From Lichenifustis flavocetrariae (GTDB lineage Bacteria; Pseudomonadota; Alphaproteobacteria; Rhizobiales; Beijerinckiaceae), in NCBI RefSeq assembly GCF_026130545.1, contig NZ_JAMOIM010000009.1:1-64000 (forward strand): a DNA stretch of 64,000 nt. The letters are read 5' to 3'. The position numbers and the translations under genes were made by a program. The notes beneath the pieces were generated by a model that was not told the origin of the DNA, did no database searches, and worked only from the letters and a program-made list of their open reading frames with translations. Below are positions 17,522 through 25,530 of this stretch, piece after piece (within the stretch, counting starts at the first letter, position 1; every line of letters starts with the position of its first letter).

Positions 17522-18650
17522 GGTCGTCCTCGTTCATGCGGGGTGGAACCTGCACGCGCCGGGCATAGACCCCGGTCACGCCAAGAGCATCGCGGCGGTA
17601 GTAGGCCGCAAAAATAGAACCGTCGCCCGCCACCGCGCCCGTCGGATAGCCGAGGTCGTGTGTGTCGAGATCGCCGGCGACGACGGTCGGAGACTTGCTC
17701 CAGGTTTCACCCTCATCCGCCGAGACGGTCAGCAGAATGGCGCGAGGCTCGTCCCGGACCGCAGTCAAGACGGCAAGACGGCCGTCCGTGAGCGGAAGAA
17801 GATGGGCCGGAAATCCTGCGACCCGGGCGGGGCCAAAGGTCGTCCAGGTCACCCCATGATCGGATGACTTTACCGCATGGAGTTGCCGTCCGACATTCTC
17901 GCGCAACAACATCAGAAGAGTCCCGTCGCGAAGCAGAACCGTTGAGGGCTCTTCGAATTCGCAGCAGGGCGCCTGCGCAACAGTCTCGGGCGCGCCCCAG
18001 TTGAGGCCCCCGTCGTGCGACCGGATCAAGAATACGCTCCGGTAGTGCGGCGGGTCGGTGAGCGGGAGCAAAAGATCGCCGTTCGCTGCAAAGACGGCAC
18101 CACGCAGTCCATAGCCCCCGTCGAAGGGAAGAAGGATAGGATCGCCGATATGGTCCCAGCGCACTCCGCCTGACTCGCTTCGCCACAGGCTCATCGCGCC
18201 CCCGCCCCGCGCCCAGGTGATGATGCCGCTCGGGGCTGCGCCGTCGAGGTCGAGAGAGGATTCCAGTTGATGCTGGAGTTCAGCCGCCGAGGTTAGTTGG
18301 GGATCATCCAGATCGGAAGAAAAGCCTGCAGCCGGAGGTTCGGCGTACCAGCGGAAACGCCATTGATTGAGCAGCACTCCGCCGTCCGGCAATGCCGTGA
18401 GGCCGCTGCACTCCGTCCCAGTCGCGCCGTAACCCGGCACGGGGGCCGGATCAGACCAGGTTTCGCCCTCGTCATCGGACCAGATCCCGATGGTGATGAA
18501 CTCGGGATCAAGCGGCGGGTGCAGCGTGACGGCCCGGCGCGGACCACAGGTCGCGACAAGCAGCCACGACCCGTCGGTGAGGCACGCCAGATGCGGGTGC
18601 GCGATGTAGCGATGGGGATCTCTGAGTAGGACGCGCTCGGGACCGACCAT
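17514..18650 (-). CDS. Sialidase-like BNR-repeat protein (first copy)
   Basis: The 378-residue protein has no signal peptide and should be cytoplasmic. Four Asp-box motifs mark a six-bladed propeller: SDDEGETW near 58, SHDGGLNW, SSDHGVTW and SADEGETW. Family signals of exo-alpha-sialidases include early Arg residues (DPHRYIAHP, GPRRAV) and CCEFEEPSTVLLRDGTLLML, where the Glu is placed like the catalytic or Arg-supporting Glu. The full Arg triad of true sialidases cannot be confirmed by eye. It lies 9 bp after a second protein of the same fold and before the transporter genes, so it probably acts on the imported compound. Name it by fold rather than by substrate. Confidence 0.75.
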   Translation of the reverse strand: MVGPERVLLRDPHRYIAHPHLACLTDGSWLLVATCGPRRAVTLHPPLDPEFITIGIWSDDEGETWSDPAPVPGYGATGTECSGLTALPDGGVLLNQWRFRWYAEPPAAGFSSDLDDPQLTSAAELQHQLESSLDLDGAAPSGIITWARGGGAMSLWRSESGGVRWDHIGDPILLPFDGGYGLRGAVFAANGDLLLPLTDPPHYRSVFLIRSHDGGLNWGAPETVAQAPCCEFEEPSTVLLRDGTLLMLLRENVGRQLHAVKSSDHGVTWTTFGPARVAGFPAHLLPLTDGRLAVLTAVRDEPRAILLTVSADEGETWSKSPTVVAGDLDTHDLGYPTGAVAGDGSIFAAYYRRDALGVTGVYARRVQVPPRMNEDDHG

Positions 18651-18659
18651 CGCCGCGCC

Positions 18660-19883
18660 TCATTCCGCCAGCTGGAAACGGGTGGCGCGCACGTACTGGA
18701 CGGGCGCGGGATCGTTACTCCATTCGTGGTAGGAACAAACGACCGTCCCGTCCGGCATCTGCACGACGCTCGGGTAGCCGATGTGCTGGAAGCCTCCCGG
18801 ATGCGTCATGGAGATCGCGCCGGCATCGGCCTCGCCGGTTCCAGGCGTCATCACGCTCGAGCCGGGCTTCAACTCAGAGGTACGGGTCGGAAGGCCACCT
18901 TCGCGGATCGTGAACTCGTTCTTCTTGGTCCAGGTGACGCCATCCTCGGAGATCACCCCTCGTACACCGTAGGGTGCCCGGCGGTAGCCGTAGACCATAA
19001 GGTAGCGGCCGTCGTTCAGCGTGATGAGCTCGGCCGGGAAGCCCCAGATGTCGGTCCATTTCGGTGGCGTCCAGGAGAAGCCGTCGTCCTCCGACACCGT
19101 CATCACCATGTTGCGGGCATCGCTTGACGGGTTGACGTGGGTTCGCATGAAGCACACGAGCCGGCCGTCCTTGAGGTGCAATAAGGCCGGCTCTTCGTAG
19201 TCGATGATGCTCGCGGGATCGTAGGCCAGCGTCGAGAAATATTCCCAGTTCTCGCCGCCGTCGTCTGAGCGCATCAGCGCGGAGCGGGTCGACTCGCCTT
19301 CGCCTTCCTCACCGTAGCCGCGAATGCGGCCGTAGAGGCCCATCAGCAGCGAGCCGGACGGCAACTCCCAACAGCCGAGACGGCAGCCACCATGCTTCAG
19401 CGGCCGCACGTTGACCGGGATCGTCTCGCTCCAGGTCTCGCCATTGTCGGTCGAGCGAAGCACGTAGGTGCCGAGCCAACTTTGCGTCTTGTACGCCCAG
19501 CTCCAGTCGCCGTATTCGCGGGTGACCGGATGGCTGCTCCACGACGGCTGCTCGTTGCGCACGCCACGCTTGAAGAAGCCCGTGATGGTGAGGTTGATGA
19601 TGAGTGTGCCGTCCGCGAGTTCGCAGATGCCACAATCCCAGTTGCCGGTGGTCTGGGTCCAGGGCAGCACCACCTTGCGGCTGGCCGGATCCCAGGTCCG
19701 TCCGCCGTCGCGGGAGCGGATCAGCACGGTCTGGCCACTGTCGTGATGATAGGGAAAACGCTCTTCGTTGAACACGGCCACGATCTCGCCGTTACGCAGC
19801 AGGCGTGTGGCCACCTGATTGTTGGAATGCTCGGGATCGTGCCAGATCGTGTGGTGGCTGATGTTTTTCAGCGTCGTCATCAT
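18660..19883 (-). CDS. Sialidase-like BNR-repeat protein (second copy)
   Basis: The start is at ATG 19883 or 19880, next to GAGGA; the frame extends further upstream without a good site. About 407 residues with no signal peptide. Asp boxes are SRDGGRTW near 57, STDNGETW and SDDGGENW, plus weaker SEDDGFSW and SEDGVTW. Conserved motifs include ICELADGTLIINL, IDYEEPALLHLKDGRLVCFM and the late HIGYPSVVQMPDGTVVCSYH. It shares the fold of its downstream neighbour with low identity, so the two are probably not a recent duplication. The aldolase gene is 49 bp upstream. Both likely hydrolyse or lyse a sugar bond inside the cell. Confidence 0.75.
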   Translation of the reverse strand: MMTTLKNISHHTIWHDPEHSNNQVATRLLRNGEIVAVFNEERFPYHHDSGQTVLIRSRDGGRTWDPASRKVVLPWTQTTGNWDCGICELADGTLIINLTITGFFKRGVRNEQPSWSSHPVTREYGDWSWAYKTQSWLGTYVLRSTDNGETWSETIPVNVRPLKHGGCRLGCWELPSGSLLMGLYGRIRGYGEEGEGESTRSALMRSDDGGENWEYFSTLAYDPASIIDYEEPALLHLKDGRLVCFMRTHVNPSSDARNMVMTVSEDDGFSWTPPKWTDIWGFPAELITLNDGRYLMVYGYRRAPYGVRGVISEDGVTWTKKNEFTIREGGLPTRTSELKPGSSVMTPGTGEADAGAISMTHPGGFQHIGYPSVVQMPDGTVVCSYHEWSNDPAPVQYVRATRFQLAE

Positions 19884-19932
19884 GGTCCTCTTTGTCCGGA
19901 GCGCGGTCGGGCTCACGGTTTTTCGGGTCTTG

Positions 19933-20889
19933 TCAGGCTGCCGCCGGCAACACACCAGGCACGCCGCAGGCAATCATCATGGCCCGGCATTTCTCGCGAT
20001 AGCCCTCCCGGACGTCCCGCGTCGGCGGACGGCAGCGGCTGGAGGGCAGGCCGATCAGCTCCATGCAAAGCTTGTCGAGATAGCCGTCGCCGCTCGTGTA
20101 ACTGGCCTCGATCTCCATCCAGAGCTTGTAGAACGGCATGGCGTCGCTGATCAGCGAGCGCTGCACCTTGGCATAGTGCCCGGCATCGAGGTCTTCGACG
20201 AGGCGGATGCCCCATTGCGGCCAGTAGTTCGACAGATGCACCTCGAAGGCGCGGGCGCCGAGCGCATGGCTCAGAGGGAACATCAGGTGGTTGTCGATGA
20301 TTGAGAGTGTCGACGAAAACGTCGAGACGACATCCTCGAATTCCATGGCGTCCGTGCGCGGGGTCGCCCATTTCAAAGCAGCTACATTGGGGATGCGCAC
20401 GAGCTGCTCGACCGTCTTGAACGACACCGCGGCGCTCGTCCAGAACGTGTTGTAGACGATGATTCCGACGTCGGCCGCATCGGCCGCGGCCTTTACATGG
20501 TCAAGGAAGTCGCCTTCCGTGTGGTTGAAGTAGAATGGCGGTGACACCTGAATGAAGTCGAAGCCGAGCCGTTCCGCCTGTTTGGCGAGCGCGACGAGTT
20601 CGCGGGTGCTGGTGGTCTGGGCCCCCATGGCGAGCGGAATAGCGCCGCCCGCCGCTTCTTTGACGGTTTCCGCCACGCGGATGCGTTCATCGAAGGTCAT
20701 GGTGGAGAAGTCGCCTGCCGCTCCACCGGCCAAAAGTACGCCGTTCCCGGCCTTCACGCCGTTGTCGAGCAGGAATTTGACATGATGTGCGATCGCCGCA
20801 CAGTCGAGATCCAGGCTCGGATCCTGGAACATCGTCGGAATCGTGATGTAGCAGCCCGTCAGCGAACGTGTCTTTGATTGTGCCTGCAT
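19933..20889 (-). CDS. Dihydrodipicolinate synthase/N-acetylneuraminate lyase family aldolase
   Basis: The start is taken at ATG 20889 (MQAQSKTRSLTG), with AAGG eight bases upstream; an upstream ATG at 20934 is also in frame. The 318-residue TIM barrel has the class I aldolase residues Tyr146 (IIVYNTFW) and the Schiff-base Lys173 (AALKWATP), spaced as in DapA and NanA. The phosphate or pyruvate loop reads GGAAGDFSTMTFDER in place of the usual G-T-T-G-E, so the keto-acid part may differ from pyruvate. It heads the sialidase-like operon, where it would split a 2-keto-3-deoxy sugar acid. Lysine biosynthesis is unlikely given the context. Confidence 0.8.
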   Translation of the reverse strand: MQAQSKTRSLTGCYITIPTMFQDPSLDLDCAAIAHHVKFLLDNGVKAGNGVLLAGGAAGDFSTMTFDERIRVAETVKEAAGGAIPLAMGAQTTSTRELVALAKQAERLGFDFIQVSPPFYFNHTEGDFLDHVKAAADAADVGIIVYNTFWTSAAVSFKTVEQLVRIPNVAALKWATPRTDAMEFEDVVSTFSSTLSIIDNHLMFPLSHALGARAFEVHLSNYWPQWGIRLVEDLDAGHYAKVQRSLISDAMPFYKLWMEIEASYTSGDGYLDKLCMELIGLPSSRCRPPTRDVREGYREKCRAMMIACGVPGVLPAAA

Positions 20890-21094
20890 CACAAAACCTT
20901 GTTCGGTCGGATTTGGAGTGTTGAGAGAGAACACGCCAAACAGGACCGCTCGTTCTCAGAGCCGGAAAGATTCATTGGACGTGCGGGCTGCAGCGTTTCT
21001 ACTTTGATTGATCTTACTGCAGCCGCTGCTCGCTACATGATCATGGCAGAGCTTCGTGCAGCATGATTGACCATCAGCGGCACGCATTTGATCT

Positions 21095-21110
21095 TTTGCG
21101 CTAGCGCTAA
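21095..21110. promoter_or_regulatory. Candidate operator in a divergent 451-bp gap
   Basis: The gap 20890-21340 lies between the divergent aldolase operon and importer operon and has no gene. It contains a 16-bp near-perfect palindrome around GCGCTAGCGC (TTT before, TAA after). The GCGC-centred symmetry resembles LacI-family operators of sugar regulons. No LacI gene is in the window, so the regulator would be elsewhere. Confidence 0.4.
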
Positions 21111-21340
21111 TGTTGTGAAGCTCTGCGGAACGGTAGATTCCAGCGCGTTGACTTCGGATCCTCAGAGATGGCGCATTTCATCAAATCGATGCCGCAAACG
21201 ATCATCTGTTCGGCGCGTGACGCTGCCATGATCTAATCCGCGAGACCGCACAGATGCGGACATCGGCAATATTCCGAAATAGTTCCCAGGCGGTCCGGAT
21301 TGGATCGAGCCTCTATTCATGTTGCCACGAGGAGTGATCA

Positions 21341-22336
21341 GTGAAACTGCGTCTACTCTTGCCTTTGGTTGCCGTCGCGGGCTTCGCGTCTGCCCAACCC
21401 GCCTTTGCGGCCGACAAGGTCCGGCTGCGGCTCAATTGGATGTATTATGGCTCCCACGCCGGATTTGCTTACGGCAAGGACAAAGGCATCTATGACAAGC
21501 ATGGCATCGATCTCGACATCCGGTCCGGCAACGGATCGGGCTCGGCCCACCGCTTGGTTGCCAATGGCGACAGCACGTTCTCCTACGGGTCCTGCGCCTC
21601 GATGGTGAACCTCGCGGCGCAAGGCGCGCCGTTGGTGTCAGTCGCGGTGATCGACGCGGAAGGGACGGACGGTATTCTGGTACGGCCCGATACGGGCGTC
21701 AAAACCGTCTCAGATCTCGCCGGAAAAGTGCTGCTCACCACGGCCAATGCGGGCGTCAACACTTTCTTCCCCCTCGTGCTACGCAACGCCAAGGTGCCGG
21801 ACGGATCGGTCAAGATGACCAATGTGGCGGAGGGCGCGCTCGTCACAGGCTATCTGCAGGGAACCGGCGGAGCGGTCGGCATGCTGGGCGGCCTCGACGA
21901 CAAACCCTCCGAGATCGTGGCGGCGGGCGGCGCCAAGCCGATTGGCCTCTCCTACGCCGACTACGGCGTCACGCAGGTCGGTTACTGCATCGTCACCAAC
22001 ACCGCGACCCTGGCCAAGACCCCAGACCTTGTGAAGCGCTTCGTCGCCGCGACGATCGAATCCTACAAGGCCACCGAGGCCGACCCCAAGGCGGCGATCG
22101 ACGCGATGGGCGACATCGTCGGCGGCACAATGAATGAAGACAAGGGCAAGGCCCAGGCCACGGACGTGCTCAAGGTCACGCTCGGCGTGCTCTATTCCAA
22201 GGCCAACACCGAGAAAAAGCTTGGCCTGCATGTCGCCAGTGATTGGGATGCGATGCTTGATCTGATGAAGACCTACAACGGGTTGAAGACCGACAAGCCG
22301 GCGAGCGCTTTCTATACCAACGCCGAACTGCCCTGA
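21341..22336 (+). CDS. ABC transporter substrate-binding protein, NMT1/THI5-like (NitT/TauT)
   Basis: A GTG start at 21341 has GGAG seven bases upstream. Residues 1-23 are a signal peptide (LLLPLVAVAGFASAQPAFA). The mature protein shows the NMT1/THI5 pattern: VRLRLNWMYYGSHAGFAYGK, KGIYDKHGIDLDI, the SFSYGSCASMVNLAAQGAPL pocket and VKRFVAATIESYKATEADPK. Members bind pyrimidine precursors, taurine, sulfonates, nitrate or hydantoin-like compounds, so the ligand is open. It is followed after 3 bp by its ATPase and then its permease. Confidence 0.9.
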   Translation: MKLRLLLPLVAVAGFASAQPAFAADKVRLRLNWMYYGSHAGFAYGKDKGIYDKHGIDLDIRSGNGSGSAHRLVANGDSTFSYGSCASMVNLAAQGAPLVSVAVIDAEGTDGILVRPDTGVKTVSDLAGKVLLTTANAGVNTFFPLVLRNAKVPDGSVKMTNVAEGALVTGYLQGTGGAVGMLGGLDDKPSEIVAAGGAKPIGLSYADYGVTQVGYCIVTNTATLAKTPDLVKRFVAATIESYKATEADPKAAIDAMGDIVGGTMNEDKGKAQATDVLKVTLGVLYSKANTEKKLGLHVASDWDAMLDLMKTYNGLKTDKPASAFYTNAELP

Positions 22337-22339
22337 TCC

Positions 22340-23158
22340 ATGGCGACTGCGATTCTCGAGCGACAGGCTGATCCCGCCCTCGAGGCCCGCGGCGCATGTC
22401 ATCTGTCGATCCAGGGCGTCACGAAACGCTTCGGCACGGGCGCCAAGGAGGTCCACGCCTTCGGGCCGGTCGAGCTCACCATCGAGGCCGGCTCCTTCGT
22501 GTCGCTTCTCGGACCTTCGGGTTGCGGAAAGTCGACTTTGCTTCTGATGCTCGCGGGTTTGATCCCGCCCACGAGCGGTCGGATCGAGATCGCTGGCACC
22601 CCTGTCACGGGGGTCCGCACCGACGTCGGCATCATGTTCCAGGACAACACACTGGTGCCCTGGCGTACGGTTCGGGGCAACATCGCCCTGCAACTCGAAC
22701 TGCGCGGCCTTGACCCAGCTCGTCACACGCGGCGGATCGACGAGCTGCTTGCCGCGGTTGCCCTCACGGACTTCGCAGGCCGATACCCCTATGAGCTCTC
22801 CGGCGGCATGCAGCAGCGCGCCGCTTTCTGCCAGACGATGGTTCACGCTCCCCCGACCGTGCTTCTCGATGAGCCGCTCGGCAAACTCGACGCCATGACG
22901 CGCGAACGCGTGCGGCGCGACCTGCAGGAGCTCTGGATGCGCTCCCGCCCGACCGTTGTCCTCGTCACCCATTCGATCGAGGAGGCGGTGCAGCTGTCGT
23001 CGCAGGTGTGCCTGATCACCCCGCGGCCCGGCCGCGTACACGAGACGATCCCGATCGATTTGCCCTGGCCACGCGACGATGAGGTGAAGAAGTCGGCGGC
23101 CTTCGCGGGCTATGTCAACGTGATCGGCGACGTGTTCCGCGCCTATGGTGTGATGTGA
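22340..23158 (+). CDS. ABC transporter ATP-binding protein (TauB/SsuB type)
   Basis: The 272-residue ATPase has Walker A GPSGCGKST at about 57-65, the Q-loop GIMFQDNTLVPW, the signature LSGGMQQR, Walker B TVLLDEPLGKLD and the H-loop VLVTHSIEEA. The C-terminal tail RVHETIPIDLPWPR is typical of nitrate/taurine-type ATPases. It is coupled to the downstream permease by an ATGTGA overlap. Confidence 0.95.
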   Translation: MATAILERQADPALEARGACHLSIQGVTKRFGTGAKEVHAFGPVELTIEAGSFVSLLGPSGCGKSTLLLMLAGLIPPTSGRIEIAGTPVTGVRTDVGIMFQDNTLVPWRTVRGNIALQLELRGLDPARHTRRIDELLAAVALTDFAGRYPYELSGGMQQRAAFCQTMVHAPPTVLLDEPLGKLDAMTRERVRRDLQELWMRSRPTVVLVTHSIEEAVQLSSQVCLITPRPGRVHETIPIDLPWPRDDEVKKSAAFAGYVNVIGDVFRAYGVM

Positions 23159-23949
23159 GCGCCGCCGTGCCGCTTCCTGTCCGGCAAGCCGCGCGACTGG
23201 CGACCTTCCCGGCGTTCCTCGCGCTGCTGATCCTGCTGTGGCAGAAGGCGATCGATTGGCTGGCGATCCCGGCCTATATTCTGCAAAAACCTTCCGACAT
23301 CGTCATCAATGCCTGGGCTGACCTGCCGCGGCTTATGAGCTATACCGGCGTGACCGCGCTCGAAACCTTGCTCGGCTACGCGGCGGCGATCGTGCTGGGC
23401 GTGCCGATCGGCCTCGCGATCGTGTTCCTGCCGATCCTGCGACGAACGCTCTATCCGCTGCTGGTCAGCCTGGAGATGGTGCCGAAGATCGCCTTCGCGC
23501 CCCTGTTCATCGCGTGGCTCGGCTTCGGCCTGCTGCCAAAGATGATCATCGTTTTCCTGGTCTGCTTCTTTCCCGTCGTTCTCAATGCCATCGCGGGCTT
23601 CTCGGCGCTCTCCGAGGAACTCACGCGCTTCGCCGCCGCAACGGGCGCGGGCTTCTGGCGGGCCTTCCTGAAGATCCGCCTGCCGGCCGCCCTGCCGCAA
23701 TGTTTCGTCGGTTTCAAATTCGCGGCCGTCAACGCGACAGTCGGTGCGACCATCGCCGAATTTATCGGCAGTGATCAGGGTCTCGGCTTCTATATCCAGG
23801 TGCAGACCGGCAACATGCGGCCGGATCTCGCCTTCGCGGCCATTTTCCTGCTGACGCTGCTCGGCCTTGCTCTGTTCGGTGCCGTGACGCTGGTCGAACG
23901 CCTCACCATCCCCTGGGACATCGGCCAGCGCCGCGCCCGCCAATCCTGA
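23155..23949 (+). CDS. ABC transporter permease (TauC/SsuC type)
   Basis: The GTG start at 23155 overlaps the ATPase stop. The 264-residue protein has six membrane segments and the BPD coupling loop EELTRFAAATGAGFWRAFLK followed by IRLPAALP. LETLLGYAAAIVLGVPIGLA and EFIGSDQGLGFYI are typical of the NitT/TauT class. It completes the importer with the two genes before it and leads, 15 bp later, into the enzyme genes. Confidence 0.95.
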   Translation: MSAAVPLPVRQAARLATFPAFLALLILLWQKAIDWLAIPAYILQKPSDIVINAWADLPRLMSYTGVTALETLLGYAAAIVLGVPIGLAIVFLPILRRTLYPLLVSLEMVPKIAFAPLFIAWLGFGLLPKMIIVFLVCFFPVVLNAIAGFSALSEELTRFAAATGAGFWRAFLKIRLPAALPQCFVGFKFAAVNATVGATIAEFIGSDQGLGFYIQVQTGNMRPDLAFAAIFLLTLLGLALFGAVTLVERLTIPWDIGQRRARQS

Positions 23950-23964
23950 CCCGGAGAGCTCTCC

Positions 23965-25473
23965 ATGAATGCTCCGCTGACTGTCGCGCAACTTCACGAC
24001 GCCGCCGCACGTATCACTCTGCCCCGCCGTGCCTTCATCGACGGGACCTTCTGCGATGCGAGCGACGGTGGCACCTTCGCGAACCTCAACCCCGGCACCG
24101 GTGAGCCGCTCGGCGGCGTCGCCCATTGCACCCAGGCCGATGTGGACCGCGCGGTCGCTGCCGCCCGTCGCAGCTTCGCCGACGGCGGTTGGTCGCGCGC
24201 CGCACCTGAGCACCGCAAGGGTGTGTTGCTGAAACTCGCCGCACTCGTCCGCGAGCACGCCGAAGAGCTGTCGTTGATGGAATGCCTCGACAGCGGCAAG
24301 ACCATCACGGATTGCCGCAACGAGGTCGGCCATGAGGTGCCGAATTTCTTCCAATGGTATGCCGAACTTATCGACAAGAGCTTCGGCAAGGTCGCGCCGA
24401 CCGGCGAGAACGCGCTGGCCCTGATCGTCAAAGAACCGATCGGTGTTGTCGGCCTCGTGCTGCCCTGGAACTTCCCGCTGCTCATGGCGGCCTGGAAGCT
24501 CGCGCCCGCCCTTGCGGCGGGCTGCTCCGTCGTTTTGAAGCCGGCTGAGCAAACGCCGCTGACGGCACTGCGGCTCGCGGAACTCGCGGCCGAAGCCGGC
24601 ATCCCGGCCGGTGTCCTCAATGTCCTGCCTGGCCTCGGCGAAACCACTGGCCAAGCCATCGGCCGTCACAATGATGTCGACGCCGTTTCCTTCACCGGCT
24701 CGACCGAGGTCGGCGCCATGTTCCTGCGCTACGCTGCAGACAGCAACATGAAGACCATCGGCCTCGAAATGGGCGGCAAGAGCCCGCTCATCGTCCTTGA
24801 TGACGCCGTGCTCGACGACGATCTCATCGGCAACATCGTGATGGCGGCCTGCTGGAACGGCGGTCAGAATTGCTCGGCCAATATGCGGCAGATCGTGCAT
24901 CGTTCCCGCAAGGACGAGTTCCTGGAGCGGGTCGGCGCCCGGTTGAAGAGCCTCGTGGTCGGCGATCCGCTCGATCCCGCGACCGAGATCGGCGCCATGA
25001 TCACATCTGAGCATCGCGACCGCGTGCTCGGATATGTCGCCAAAGGAAAGCAGGAGGGCGCCCGCATCGTGATGGGTGGCGGGGCACGTGACGACCTGCC
25101 AGGCTTCTTCCTCGATCCCGCGCTGTTCGATGGGGTGACGCCCGAGATGACAATCGCCCGCGAGGAAATTTTTGGGCCGGTGCTGGGGGTGATTTCGGCC
25201 GATTCGACCGAAGAGGCGCTGCGGATCGCATCGAAAAGCGAGTTCGGCCTGCATGCCACATTGTTCACCCGCGACATCAACCGCGCGGTCTCGCTTGCCC
25301 GCCGCATCCCGGCCGGCACGGTGTCGATCAACCGATTTACCGAAGGTGACATCAAGACGCCGTTCGGCGGCTACAAGAAATCGGGCTCGCTCGCACGTGA
25401 CAACGGCACCGAAGCACTTGACCAATATCTGCAGACCAAGACGATCTGGTTAGATATCGGGGCTGCGGAGTGA
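23965..25473 (+). CDS. Aldehyde dehydrogenase (PuuC-like)
   Basis: A normal-length NAD(P)+ aldehyde dehydrogenase of 502 residues, with CCGGAGAG before the ATG. Catalytic Cys303 is in NGGQNCSANMR and the general base Glu268 in GLEMGGKSP; the cofactor loop is SFTGSTEVG and the substrate segment PWNFPLLMAAWK. The N-terminus (FIDGTFCDASDGGTFANLNP) is like gamma-glutamyl-aminobutyraldehyde and betaine-aldehyde type enzymes. Substrate cannot be set from sequence. It is co-transcribed with the importer and precedes the dehydratase-like gene by 57 bp, so it oxidises an aldehyde formed from the imported compound. Confidence 0.9.
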   Translation: MNAPLTVAQLHDAAARITLPRRAFIDGTFCDASDGGTFANLNPGTGEPLGGVAHCTQADVDRAVAAARRSFADGGWSRAAPEHRKGVLLKLAALVREHAEELSLMECLDSGKTITDCRNEVGHEVPNFFQWYAELIDKSFGKVAPTGENALALIVKEPIGVVGLVLPWNFPLLMAAWKLAPALAAGCSVVLKPAEQTPLTALRLAELAAEAGIPAGVLNVLPGLGETTGQAIGRHNDVDAVSFTGSTEVGAMFLRYAADSNMKTIGLEMGGKSPLIVLDDAVLDDDLIGNIVMAACWNGGQNCSANMRQIVHRSRKDEFLERVGARLKSLVVGDPLDPATEIGAMITSEHRDRVLGYVAKGKQEGARIVMGGGARDDLPGFFLDPALFDGVTPEMTIAREEIFGPVLGVISADSTEEALRIASKSEFGLHATLFTRDINRAVSLARRIPAGTVSINRFTEGDIKTPFGGYKKSGSLARDNGTEALDQYLQTKTIWLDIGAAE

Positions 25474-25530
25474 TCGTACGCGTCACCCCCCTGATGCGGT
25501 TTGGACGGCACGGGGCCATATAGAGCAGGA

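Noticed and set aside
18660-19883. Calling the BNR proteins true sialidases
   Set aside because: Asp boxes show the fold, but the Arg triad cannot be confirmed and no NanE/NanK genes are nearby; kept as sialidase-like.
23143-25425. A 760-residue minus-strand open frame opposite the permease and aldehyde dehydrogenase genes
   Set aside because: It is the mirror of two well-conserved plus-strand genes in GC-rich DNA; its peptide is rich in Arg, His, Gly and Asp with no domain.
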